A stretch of DNA of 64,000 bases. It comes from Alkaliphilus metalliredigens QYMF (GTDB lineage: Bacteria; Bacillota; Clostridia; Peptostreptococcales; Natronincolaceae). Positions within the stretch are counted from its first letter, which is position 1; each line of letters starts with the position of its first letter. The position numbers were made by a program, and so were the translations under genes. The stretch is taken from positions 186,001-250,000 of the forward strand of contig NC_009633.1 in assembly GCF_000016985.1 (NCBI RefSeq), written 5' to 3'. Positions 41,335 through 49,358 of this stretch are shown one piece after another. Below the pieces are notes generated by a model. It was not told the DNA's origin. It saw only the letters and a program-made list of their open reading frames with translations, and made no database searches.

Positions 41335-44301
41335 GTGTTGAAAGTGCTCACAAAAGGGACTAAGGGTAAGACAAAAGCAGGAGTAACAAAACAATCAAAA
41401 AGACAAAGTGTATTGCTTTTTATATTATTAGGAGTATTGGTGTTTTATCCACCGTTTTTTAGAGGACTCTTCTTTGAAAGAGAGAGACTATTAACTCATG
41501 CTCTTTCCTTTGGATTGTTTATGACGTACTTGATGGATCAGATTATCAAGGGAGAGAAAATTGACGTCAATAGTCCCTTTGACTATATAGGGGGACTATT
41601 GATATTTGCGTATGTGTTGCCTGTTGTTTTTTTCCAATGGGCTAATTTGCGAGAGGCTGTTGGCATGATACTATGGCAGGTGAACCTATTTGTGGTTTAC
41701 TTTATGGTGAAGGAGTATGCCCAAGAGGAAAAGTATCGAAGATGGATTTTAGACATCGTATTATTAAGTGGAGTGATAACGGCCATCGTTGGGATATTAG
41801 GTGCAGTGGGTATTGTGAATTTGGCAGATGTGGTATTGGGAAATCGGATCGCCTCTACATTTCAATATCCTAACACCTTGGCAGCCTTGATGATGGCTTT
41901 GTTTTTCATTGTGACAGGCCTACAAAGTCAAGAAGAGAATTCTTGGAAGAAGTATTTCTATGCTACCAGTGGTTTTTTAATGATCTTCACCTTTATTTTC
42001 ACCTACTCCAGGGCTGCTTGGATGATGCTTCCTATTTTTGCGCTACTCTATATAGCCTTTGCTCCTGGTAAAAGCAGAACCGATGGCATATTTTATATGA
42101 TAGCAGTAGCTGTCCCCAACATACTAATTCTACAGCCCTTTACCAGCTCTCTAAGCGCAGAAGAAGCGAACTTAGGGGGAATCATCATTGTAGCAGTAGG
42201 AATGCTGGTTTTCGCAGTTCTTTACATGGGACTAGAAATAGTAAAAAGAAAGCTAACAGAGAAGCACCAACGTTTAATCTATGTCTTACTAGCTGTGATA
42301 TTTGTGGCTGCCGGAGGCTTCGTTTACGTAGCTTTAAACATAACAGAACCCTTAACCTTCGATAACACAACTGTTTCAGAGAATAGGACCAATCAAATTC
42401 AAAGAACAATACAGCAGGTGGATCCACTAAGCCAGTATGAGTTACAGCTCCAGGTTGAATCAACCAGTATAGATGAAAGCCAATGGCCATGGAGAGTACA
42501 AATCTATGGTGTAGATGAAGCGGGACAACGACAGTTATTAGAACAACGAATCGGGGAGATAAATGAATCAGGAGAAGTAAGGATTCCCTTTGATACATTG
42601 GAGAGAACAACTGACGTAGTTCTTTATCTTAGAAATCAACACCCCGAGACAAAGGTAACATTTGAACAAGTAAGTCTTTATGACAACCAAGACAACTTAA
42701 TAAAAGATGTGAAGCTAAGCTATAAGTACTTACCAGAAACATTGGTATCCAGGTTTAACGCCATTGATTTATCTGAAGGTAGTTCAACAACGCGATTTGC
42801 ATATTATAGAGATAGTCTATCCATTTTCAAAGAGCATCCACTCATTGGAGCTGGGGGGGGGGCTTGGAGTGGGATCTATACAAAATACCAATCAGAGCCA
42901 TACCACAGTACTGAGGCCCATAACTACTATTCGCAAACATTGGTAGAGACGGGCATGGTTGGTATAACATTGATCACTGGGCTAATTGTACTCATTGCCA
43001 CCTTAGGATATTACGCCATGAAAGGAAAAAATATCGTCCAATACAGTATTGTGATGGGAATTATTGCCTTACTTGGTCACAGTGCCATAGACTTTAATTT
43101 TTCCTATTTATCCATTGCCTTAATTCTATGGGTACTCATTGGACTCTTGGATGTAACGCCACTTAAACAGCTAAAGGGACTAAAATCTTTAAAAGAAAGA
43201 GAGTTTAAGGTAGGGGGGCAGTTAAGTGCCCTAGTCATCACACTACCACTGCTACTGGTAACACTTTCATTCTACAGTGCCCACCAAGCCAGTGGACAAG
43301 GGATCTATGCCATGGAGACCGGAGACCATCAGCGAGGCTTTCAATTATTAGAAAGCGCAGTGACTCGAGATCCTTTCAACGAGAATCTTCGCCTAGACTA
43401 CGCCCAGGTACTAAGGGGTATTGTCACGGAAGACGGCCAAGCAAACTTCATGAAAGAAGCAGAGGAGCAGCTATTGAATGCTGAAAAGTATGCTCCTTAC
43501 AAGCCAGAGGTACTACAACGGTTAGCTGGCTATTACCTATCAACTGGAAACTTCGCCCAAGCAGAGGTTTATGTGGAAAAACTAGTACAAATAGCACCTT
43601 TGCGGGAGTCAAGCTATGAGGTGAAGGCTAACATTTATAGTGCTATAGGAGATTATTATTTAAGTGAATCACAAGATGAACTTGCACTGCAGATGTATGA
43701 AAAAGTGTTGGAAGTGATAGAGGATCTGAGGAGAACAAATCAAGAGCTAGATAAACCATTCTCATTAACCTCAGAAATGATGAGCCAAGTATTTAATGCA
43801 AGGTATATCGTTGAAAATATTGATAGCGAAGAAAAATTAGCAAACCTAGACAACATTATTTTTAGTGCTTATTTAGATATTCATGTCTCTGAGGAAAATA
43901 CACTACCCCAAGGATGGTGGACCTGGAATCGAGAGGGTGGAGAAGTAAAGGTAAAAGTAACCGAAGAAGGTGCTAATGTAACGAATGTCGGTACAGATCT
44001 TGGGATATTATTATCACCTAGATTAGAGTTAAATCCATCCAAAACCTATGGCGTAGATGTGCAAATAAGTAGTGATGTAAAAGATGATGATATACAAATA
44101 GTCGTTCATAGCCGAAGTGGAACTGCTACTCAGTTTAGTCAAAGATCATTAGGAGAACCGATGGAGGGTAATCTCTATCGATTTACATTTGAAACAACTG
44201 ATGATATTGAGCCAGGAGGACAGGATATTAGATTCTATCACTATGGCGATAGTGAACAAAGCTTTACAGTAAATCAGGTGATGATTTACGAAATAGAGTA
44301 A
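41335..44301 (+). CDS. O-antigen ligase/polymerase with TPR and C-terminal beta domain
   Basis: The protein has 988 residues and starts with GTG. Ten or more membrane helices span residues about 22-330 and 540-660. The Wzy_C/WaaL motif lies in the large external loop: FKEHPLIGAGGGAWSGIYTK, then EAHNYYSQTLVETGMVG, including the usual His. An extra beta domain (about 360-470) is inserted in that loop. Residues about 665-830 are TPR helices (AEEQLLNAEKYAPYKPEVLQ), and the last 120 are a carbohydrate-binding-like beta sandwich. It joins or transfers repeat units on the outer face of the membrane. The motif codons GGG-GGG-GGG-GCT create a G10 tract (42853-42862). Confidence 0.85.
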   Translation: MLKVLTKGTKGKTKAGVTKQSKRQSVLLFILLGVLVFYPPFFRGLFFERERLLTHALSFGLFMTYLMDQIIKGEKIDVNSPFDYIGGLLIFAYVLPVVFFQWANLREAVGMILWQVNLFVVYFMVKEYAQEEKYRRWILDIVLLSGVITAIVGILGAVGIVNLADVVLGNRIASTFQYPNTLAALMMALFFIVTGLQSQEENSWKKYFYATSGFLMIFTFIFTYSRAAWMMLPIFALLYIAFAPGKSRTDGIFYMIAVAVPNILILQPFTSSLSAEEANLGGIIIVAVGMLVFAVLYMGLEIVKRKLTEKHQRLIYVLLAVIFVAAGGFVYVALNITEPLTFDNTTVSENRTNQIQRTIQQVDPLSQYELQLQVESTSIDESQWPWRVQIYGVDEAGQRQLLEQRIGEINESGEVRIPFDTLERTTDVVLYLRNQHPETKVTFEQVSLYDNQDNLIKDVKLSYKYLPETLVSRFNAIDLSEGSSTTRFAYYRDSLSIFKEHPLIGAGGGAWSGIYTKYQSEPYHSTEAHNYYSQTLVETGMVGITLITGLIVLIATLGYYAMKGKNIVQYSIVMGIIALLGHSAIDFNFSYLSIALILWVLIGLLDVTPLKQLKGLKSLKEREFKVGGQLSALVITLPLLLVTLSFYSAHQASGQGIYAMETGDHQRGFQLLESAVTRDPFNENLRLDYAQVLRGIVTEDGQANFMKEAEEQLLNAEKYAPYKPEVLQRLAGYYLSTGNFAQAEVYVEKLVQIAPLRESSYEVKANIYSAIGDYYLSESQDELALQMYEKVLEVIEDLRRTNQELDKPFSLTSEMMSQVFNARYIVENIDSEEKLANLDNIIFSAYLDIHVSEENTLPQGWWTWNREGGEVKVKVTEEGANVTNVGTDLGILLSPRLELNPSKTYGVDVQISSDVKDDDIQIVVHSRSGTATQFSQRSLGEPMEGNLYRFTFETTDDIEPGGQDIRFYHYGDSEQSFTVNQVMIYEIE
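42853..42862 (+). repeat. G10 homopolymer in the polymerase/ligase gene
   Basis: Ten consecutive G lie inside the Wzy_C motif codons. Loss of one G moves translation into a frame that closes at 42944-42946, truncating the protein about 28 codons downstream. Confidence 0.85.
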
Positions 44302-44348
44302 GTAATATGACAATTTCATTACAAATTCATTGAAAGTGAAGTTGTTTG

Positions 44349-44411
44349 TTGACGAATGTTGTAAGAAATAATATACTGTATTTAAAGCGTTCAATCATTG
44401 AACGCTTTAAA
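44349..44411 (+). promoter_or_regulatory. Promoter with perfect 14-bp inverted repeat at the start site
   Basis: TTGACG (44349-44354), a 17-bp spacer and TATACT (44372-44377) form a strong promoter. Immediately downstream is TTTAAAGCGTTCAA-TCA-TTGAACGCTTTAAA (44381-44411), covering the expected +1. No T-run follows, so an operator for the winged-helix protein encoded next is likelier than a terminator. Confidence 0.75.
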
Positions 44412-44433
44412 TATATAAAGATAAGGTGTTATG

Positions 44434-44949
44434 ATGGACAAAGAATATATGGTATTAGAAGAGATAAAAGAAAATCAGCATATTTCCCAAAGACAACTGG
44501 CTCATAGTACAGGACTGTCACTAGGCAGTGTCAATATACTACTAAAAAAAATGGTAAAAGAAGGACTAATCAAGGTAGAAAGTATCCCTGCCAATCGAGT
44601 GGCATATATGGTGACCCCTAAAGGAATAGTGGAGAAGGCCAATAAAACCTATAATTATATTCGACAGCATTATAAAGTGATTGAGGAAACGAAGAAAAAA
44701 GTGAAAGAGCTACTATTACAGTTAATGGAAGAATGCAAGACAGTTTATATACAATTACAAGAGGATGAAATCAGTCAACTGGTGAGAGTGGCTGTTGAGG
44801 AATTAGGTGTGTCAGAAAAAGTATTACTGGTTGGCAAGGAAGAACAGGATATTCAACCAGGGGCTATATTAATTACTGTAAACTTAACAAATGATGAGTT
44901 TGATGAGACACGTTATGAGAAAGTGATTAATTTGGTGGAGTGGTTGTAA
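44434..44949 (+). CDS. Winged-helix (MarR-like) regulator of the glycan locus
   Basis: The protein has about 171 residues. Two adjacent ATGs occur (44431, 44434); the second has better spacing from AAGGTG. Residues about 1-70 are a winged helix: YMVLEEIKENQHISQRQLAH, then TGLSLGSVNILLKKMVKEGL, then YMVTPKGIVEKANKT. This is the type of EPS-associated MarR-like regulator often found inside polysaccharide clusters. A helical linker and a C-terminal alpha/beta domain (VYIQLQEDEISQLVRVAVEE; VLLVGKEEQ) may bind a ligand. The strong promoter with a palindrome at +1 suggests autorepression. Confidence 0.82.
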   Translation: MDKEYMVLEEIKENQHISQRQLAHSTGLSLGSVNILLKKMVKEGLIKVESIPANRVAYMVTPKGIVEKANKTYNYIRQHYKVIEETKKKVKELLLQLMEECKTVYIQLQEDEISQLVRVAVEELGVSEKVLLVGKEEQDIQPGAILITVNLTNDEFDETRYEKVINLVEWL

Positions 44950-44974
44950 GAAAAAAATAGAAAGGGGTATTTAG

Positions 44975-45376
44975 ATGGATCATTTGAAAAATGTTAGATG
45001 GAAGCAAAGATTTATCAATTTTGAAAAATCCTATAATTTATTAAATCAATATATTAACCAACCGATTGAAACAGAACTCGAAAGAGCAGGCATTATACAG
45101 TTCTTTGAAATCTCTTTTGAACTTTCTTGGAAGTTGATGAAGGATTACCTTGAATCCCAAGAGCTTAGTGTGAAAAGTCCAAGAGAAACGATCAAACAGG
45201 CTTTTCAAATAGGACTAATTGATGATGGACATATTTGGATTGATGCCCTTTCAGATAGAAATTTAACGGTTCATACCTATGATGAAAAATTGGCGAGGAA
45301 AATGGTTGATGATATTGCAAAGGTGTATTTTCCAGAGCTCAAAAAGTTATATCATAAGTTAGTTAAGGAGCTATAG
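44975..45376 (+). CDS. HepT/HI0074-like HEPN toxin (nucleotidyltransferase partner)
   Basis: The protein has 133 residues, all helical, of the nucleotidyltransferase-substrate-binding (HI0074) branch of HEPN proteins: WKQRFINFEKSYNLLNQYIN, then FFEISFELSWKLMKDYLESQ, then SDRNLTVHTYDEKLARKMVD. The RNLTVHTY segment is the R-x4-H-x-Y motif that forms the RNase site in HepT toxins. It is normally neutralised by the MntA-type nucleotidyltransferase, which AMPylates the motif Tyr in studied systems. The partner gene begins three bases after the stop but carries a nonsense codon. The toxin frame is intact. Confidence 0.85.
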   Translation: MDHLKNVRWKQRFINFEKSYNLLNQYINQPIETELERAGIIQFFEISFELSWKLMKDYLESQELSVKSPRETIKQAFQIGLIDDGHIWIDALSDRNLTVHTYDEKLARKMVDDIAKVYFPELKKLYHKLVKEL

Positions 45377-45378
45377 AA

Positions 45379-45696
45379 ATGTATGGATTGTTAGATAGAG
45401 ACTTAAAACTTATATTAGAAGCTGTTGGTAAGTATCAAGAAATTGAAGAAGTTATCCTATTTGGTAGCAGAGCCATGGGAAATTTTTAAAAGGGTTCTGA
45501 TGTGGATTTAGCCATAGTAGGAAAGAATATCAGTAGAAATATACTAAGAAGAATAAGTGATGACTTAAATGAAGAATATCCATTGCCATATTTTTTTGAT
45601 GTAATCTGTTATCATGAGATTACAAATGAAGAGCTTAAAAAACACATTGACAGCGTGGGAAAGTCGATTTATAAAAGAGTGTATACCTCTCTATAA
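45379..45696 (+). pseudogene. MntA-type minimal nucleotidyltransferase, interrupted by a stop codon
   Basis: The frame begins at ATG 45379 after AAGGAG and encodes the family motif GSRAMGN-F-stop-KGSDVDLAI. TAA at 45487-45489 falls between the GS and DxD parts of the active site, where related proteins have Lys (AAA to TAA is one change). Past the stop the same frame continues undamaged through DLAIVGKNISRNILRRISDD to TAA at 45694-45696, about 106 codons in total, the normal family size. Loss appears recent because no other lesion is seen. Read-through or a restart downstream cannot be excluded, but a restart product would lack the GS motif. Confidence 0.85.
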
Positions 45697-45816
45697 AGGA
45701 AATATTATCGATTGTTAATTAGGGTAGAAAATGAAGACGTTAGAAAATTTTATATAGAAGAATGCATCGAAGGTAATTGGAGTACTCGTCAATTGGAGAG
45801 ACAAATTAATGATTAA
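45697..45816 (+). pseudogene. Remnant of a DUF1016/YhcG-type nuclease gene
   Basis: The frame continuing after the MntA stop reads YYRLLIRVENEDVRKFY and then IEECIEGNWSTRQLERQIND before a stop at 45814-45816. The segment with NWSTRQLERQI is highly characteristic of the N-terminal domain of DUF1016 (YhcG) PD-(D/E)XK proteins, which normally have about 350 residues. Only about 38 codons remain, without a start codon. This is a deletion scar of a defence-related gene. Confidence 0.75.
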
Positions 45817-45834
45817 TCTTTAAGGGTGAATACA

Positions 45835-46173
45835 ATGGATAAAAAATCTAATGGGTTTACTTTGGTGGAATTAATTGTTGTCATAGCAATACTAGGAATA
45901 ATCGTAGCAATAGCTGTCCCAAGATTAACTGGATATATAAGAATAGCAGAGGAAAGAGTTTGTGCTGCTAATCGTAAAACCGTAGAAAAGATGTACAGCG
46001 CTTTTCTGCTTGAAAATGATCATGAGGATAGTATATTTAGTCAATTTCTTATTGAAAATTTTGATGAGGTATGTCCAACTGGTGGTGTGCTTAGATATGA
46101 ATATGAAAAAGTTAAGTGTAGTGTGCATGAAGATGGAAATGAAGAACCTGGGGATGAAGTGCCTTGGTTGTGA
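45835..46173 (+). CDS. Orphan type IV pseudopilin-like protein
   Basis: The protein has about 112 residues from ATG 45835 (AAGGGTGA upstream; the GTG at 45826 lies in that site). The N-terminus is a class III prepilin signal: a short basic leader (DKKSNG), cleavage before FTLVELIVVIAILGIIVAIA and the Glu at mature position 5. The C-terminal domain is short (about 80 residues) with three Cys (RVCAAN; EVCPTGG; VKCSVHE). No prepilin peptidase, ATPase or platform gene lies in the window. It may work with a pilus or competence system encoded elsewhere, or be cargo of this island. Confidence 0.82.
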   Translation: MDKKSNGFTLVELIVVIAILGIIVAIAVPRLTGYIRIAEERVCAANRKTVEKMYSAFLLENDHEDSIFSQFLIENFDEVCPTGGVLRYEYEKVKCSVHEDGNEEPGDEVPWL

Positions 46174-46386
46174 TTGGGTGCTTGGTTCGACGTGAGAATG
46201 GTGAAAGGATTAACAGGGTTATAAGGTAGCAATATAAATGGGTTCAGTGAAATTTTAAAATGTACTAATGTTACAGAATGATTGCAGGTGTAAGCATCCA
46301 ATCATAATGGAGAAATTAGGAAAATCAGAGGTGCTCAGATAAGTACCTATACAATATATAGACTAAGATAAGGAAGGAGTTCTGTT
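46174..46386. other. Short intergenic stretch before the CBASS-like pair
   Basis: No gene or clear hairpin is seen. The ribosome site AAGGAAGGAG lies just before the start codon at 46387. No consensus promoter could be recognised. Confidence 0.4.
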
Positions 46387-47121
46387 ATGAATGAAAATAT
46401 AATTGCATTTATTTTATCAGTATTAGCAGGACTTGTATCAGGCTGGTTGGTTTGGATTTTTAGATATGTTATAGGGAATAGAAAACACTTATTGATTACT
46501 ATAAAGGCTATGCGCCTATGGAATACAGAAATTCGAGTAAGTATTTCATATTTGTTTCGAATAAGAGTGAGTGGAAAGTACATGTTGGTAAAAGGAAATA
46601 GAATCGATCAATATCAGCCGGTTGGCGGTGTCTTTAAAATGTTACCTAGCTTTAAAGACATAAAACATAACTATGAAATAACAGATGATGACCGATTACC
46701 AATAGACGAAACCAGCAAGGACGACTTAAGAATCAGGGTTCAAGGAAAACATTTAGTGAAATTATTAAGCTGGTTTTATACCAGAAAAAATCGAGAAGTT
46801 GGAGTACATAGAGAATTCTATGAAGAGATGATAAAGACTGGAATATTAGAAATTGATTCTTTGAGAAGTTTTACTCCTGAGTACTGTAAAACTGTTAACA
46901 CCAATATTCACTATTCAAAACACTTTAAATGTAAAGAAATTTTGATTTATGAAATTTATGAGCTTGATTTAACCGAGCAAGAGGAAAAACGAATTGTTGA
47001 ATATGTTCGAGACAATTCAAACAAAGCAATTCTAGCAAGTCAAGATGATATCTGCAAGGAGTGCATAGATTTGGACGGTTCATCAAAAAAAATAGGTGAA
47101 CACGCTAAGCATATTTTGTAA
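46387..47121 (+). CDS. Membrane-anchored NUDIX-like CBASS effector (SMODS-associated NUDIX type)
   Basis: The protein has 244 residues. One clear membrane segment lies at about 6-30 (IAFILSVLAGLVSGWLVWIF), so the rest faces the cytoplasm. Next comes a NUDIX-like fold: strand region VSISYLFRIRVSGKYMLVKG, then YQPVGGVFKMLPS (matching the G-G start of the NUDIX fold) and a NUDIX-box core VHREFYEEMIKTGIL, which fits R-E-U-x-E-E but lacks part of the standard spacing. This matches the SMODS-associated NUDIX effector predicted in nucleotide-signalling conflict systems. It would respond to a cyclic or linear oligonucleotide made by the enzyme encoded 18 bases downstream. Hydrolysis has not been shown here; the domain might only bind the signal. 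Confidence 0.72.
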   Translation: MNENIIAFILSVLAGLVSGWLVWIFRYVIGNRKHLLITIKAMRLWNTEIRVSISYLFRIRVSGKYMLVKGNRIDQYQPVGGVFKMLPSFKDIKHNYEITDDDRLPIDETSKDDLRIRVQGKHLVKLLSWFYTRKNREVGVHREFYEEMIKTGILEIDSLRSFTPEYCKTVNTNIHYSKHFKCKEILIYEIYELDLTEQEEKRIVEYVRDNSNKAILASQDDICKECIDLDGSSKKIGEHAKHIL

Positions 47122-47139
47122 GCAAAGGATGTAATATAA

Positions 47140-48666
47140 ATGCTTCTATTTTCTGAAATAGACGATTATTACGAACAACTTTATAAAGAACTCGATATCC
47201 CTGAGAGTTACTATGAAAAAGCCAACACCAGTTATTCTTCTTTTAGTAACTGGTTAGGTCGGGATGATTCAACCTTAAGAGAGCATCAGCCTCAAATTTT
47301 TTTACAAGGTTCCTTTAAATTGGGGACAGTAATAAAACCGATTGGCGAAAATGATAGCTATGACATAGATATGGTTTGCAAATTTAATAATCTATCAAAA
47401 CAAGAGATTAGTCAGAAGGAATTGAAGACGTTATTGGGTCAAGAAGTAACTACCTATGCTAAAAGCAAAGGCATGATTAATGAACCTAAGAATGGAAAGA
47501 GATGCTGGACACTAAATTATCATGATGAAGCAAAATTCCACATGGATATTTTACCTTGTGTAGATGACTCGAAGAAGTTCATTGACCAGCTAGAAATATT
47601 TAAATATGCAGAAACTACAAGCTATAAAGAAAGAGCAATAGCAATAACGGATAAAAGGTCAGAAGCTTATAATATGATCTCAAATGACTGGGAAATAAGT
47701 AATCCTCAAGGCTACTATTTATGGTTTCAGGAGCAATCAAACTTTATTGAAAAGCGAGCAATGTTGGCTGAAAAGTTTCAGATGAAAGCAGAAGAGCTTA
47801 AAGAATATAAAGTTAAAACTCCACTACAAAAGACGATTCAGATACTCAAGCGTCATAGAGATATTATGTTTAAAGATAATCCAGAGAAAAAACCTTCTTC
47901 GATTATCATCTCAACCCTTGCTGCAAAAGCATATAGAGGTGGAGATAATATCCGAGATGTATTGAAGTATGTTGTTGATAATATGAATGGATATATTCAA
48001 GAAATTAATGGCGAGTATCGTATTTTGAATCCGGTTAATCCACTTGAAAATTTTGCTGACAAATGGAATGGAGACCAATCACTTAAGAATCATTTTGATA
48101 CTTGGCTAAAAGAAGCTAAGAAGAGTTTAACGCCATACAACGAATCAATTGATATTTATGGTGATGATTTTCAAAAGAAGATATCAGAGCAATTAGGAAT
48201 ATCTGAGGCTAAATCAAAAGATTTAGTTAAGGCTGATAAAGTTATGACAAGAGTTGAGGCTATTCCTCACAGACAGAAGCCAAATTGGAATGTCTATAGT
48301 TGGGTTGATATTTATATCAAAGCAACAAAGACTAAAAGTGGTTTTAGCTTTCCAAAACAGTTTAATAGTGGTGATTTTCTTACTAAAAACGTTGATTTAA
48401 AATTTGAAGCTAAAGCTGAAAATATAAAACAATATGAAGTTCATTGGCAAGTTACCAATACAGGCACAGAGGCAAAAAGTAGTAATTGCTTGAGAGGGGA
48501 CTTTTATGATGGTCAGATTGTTGAAGGGAAAAGAATTAGAAAAGAATCAACCTCTTATGTTGGAACACACATTATTGAATGTTATTTAGTTAAAAATGGA
48601 GTTTGTCATGGAAAGAGCAAACCGTTCATCGTAAATATAAGAGATGGGTTTAGCATGGAATGGTAA
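47140..48666 (+). CDS. CD-NTase (cGAS/DncV-like) with C-terminal sensor domain
   Basis: The protein has 508 residues. The N-terminal nucleotidyltransferase core shows FLQGSFKLGTVIKP (GS motif), YDIDMVCKF (first two Asp) and KFHMDILPCV (third acidic residue), so the catalytic triad is complete. A helical nucleotide-binding region follows (KTPLQKTIQILKRHRDIMF). The last 125 residues form an immunoglobulin-like domain (NVDLKFEAKAENIKQYEVHW, GTHIIECYLVKNGVCHGKSK), matching the AGS-C/SMODS C-terminal sensor type. It probably makes a nucleotide second messenger on phage infection. With the NUDIX-like gene upstream it forms a two-gene, type I-like CBASS. No Cap2/Cap3 genes are present. Confidence 0.85.
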   Translation: MLLFSEIDDYYEQLYKELDIPESYYEKANTSYSSFSNWLGRDDSTLREHQPQIFLQGSFKLGTVIKPIGENDSYDIDMVCKFNNLSKQEISQKELKTLLGQEVTTYAKSKGMINEPKNGKRCWTLNYHDEAKFHMDILPCVDDSKKFIDQLEIFKYAETTSYKERAIAITDKRSEAYNMISNDWEISNPQGYYLWFQEQSNFIEKRAMLAEKFQMKAEELKEYKVKTPLQKTIQILKRHRDIMFKDNPEKKPSSIIISTLAAKAYRGGDNIRDVLKYVVDNMNGYIQEINGEYRILNPVNPLENFADKWNGDQSLKNHFDTWLKEAKKSLTPYNESIDIYGDDFQKKISEQLGISEAKSKDLVKADKVMTRVEAIPHRQKPNWNVYSWVDIYIKATKTKSGFSFPKQFNSGDFLTKNVDLKFEAKAENIKQYEVHWQVTNTGTEAKSSNCLRGDFYDGQIVEGKRIRKESTSYVGTHIIECYLVKNGVCHGKSKPFIVNIRDGFSMEW

Positions 48667-48713
48667 CAACCTATAAAATATTTTGAAATCAGTCATAGCA
48701 GGAGGAACTAACC

Positions 48714-49337
48714 ATGGTTTACTTAAAAATCAAAAGATTAATAGATATCATACTTTCATCACTAGGACTTATCATATTATCTCCTGTTTTTTTAGTACTT
48801 ATTTTAGCAATCAAGGTTGACTCCCCTGGACCTGTTCTCTTTAAACAGAAGAGAGTGGGGATCCATAAGAGTCATTTTAATATATTGAAGTTTAGAACCA
48901 TGAGAATTGACACGCCAAAGGACACCCCAACACATCTTTTAGATAATCCGGATCAGTGGATTACTAAGGTGGGTAAGTTCCTACGCAGAACATCTCTGGA
49001 CGAGCTACCACAAATCATCAACATTTTTAAAGGTGAAATGAGTATTATTGGTCCTAGGCCTGCGCTTTGGAATCAGTATGATCTGATTGAAGAAAGAGAT
49101 AAGTACGGTGCGAATGACGTTCCTGTTGGCCTCACGGGCTGGGCGCAGATTAATGGTAGAGATGAACTTGAGATTGATGTTAAGGCGAAACTTGATGGAG
49201 AATACGCTGAGAAGATTGGTTTCATGATGGATGTCAGATGCTTCTTTGGGACGGTGATAAGCGTACTGAGGACTGATGGAGTTGTTGAAGGTGGGACTGG
49301 GACGAAAAAAGCTGATAAAGAGTCAGTTAGACAATAA
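48714..49337 (+). CDS. Initiating sugar-phosphate transferase (PglC/EpsL family)
   Basis: The protein has 207 residues. One N-terminal re-entrant helix (IILSSLGLIILSPVFLVLIL) is followed by the catalytic region of monotopic phosphoglycosyltransferases: VLFKQKRVG, KFRTMR, RTSLDELPQIINIFKGEMSI, GPRPAL, PVGLTGWAQINGRDEL. The enzyme moves a sugar phosphate from a UDP-sugar to undecaprenyl phosphate and starts repeat-unit synthesis on the inner face of the membrane. It opens the biosynthetic run of the locus and follows the defence island directly. Confidence 0.95.
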   Translation: MVYLKIKRLIDIILSSLGLIILSPVFLVLILAIKVDSPGPVLFKQKRVGIHKSHFNILKFRTMRIDTPKDTPTHLLDNPDQWITKVGKFLRRTSLDELPQIINIFKGEMSIIGPRPALWNQYDLIEERDKYGANDVPVGLTGWAQINGRDELEIDVKAKLDGEYAEKIGFMMDVRCFFGTVISVLRTDGVVEGGTGTKKADKESVRQ

Positions 49338-49358
49338 TGATTAGATGAGGTGCTTTGA

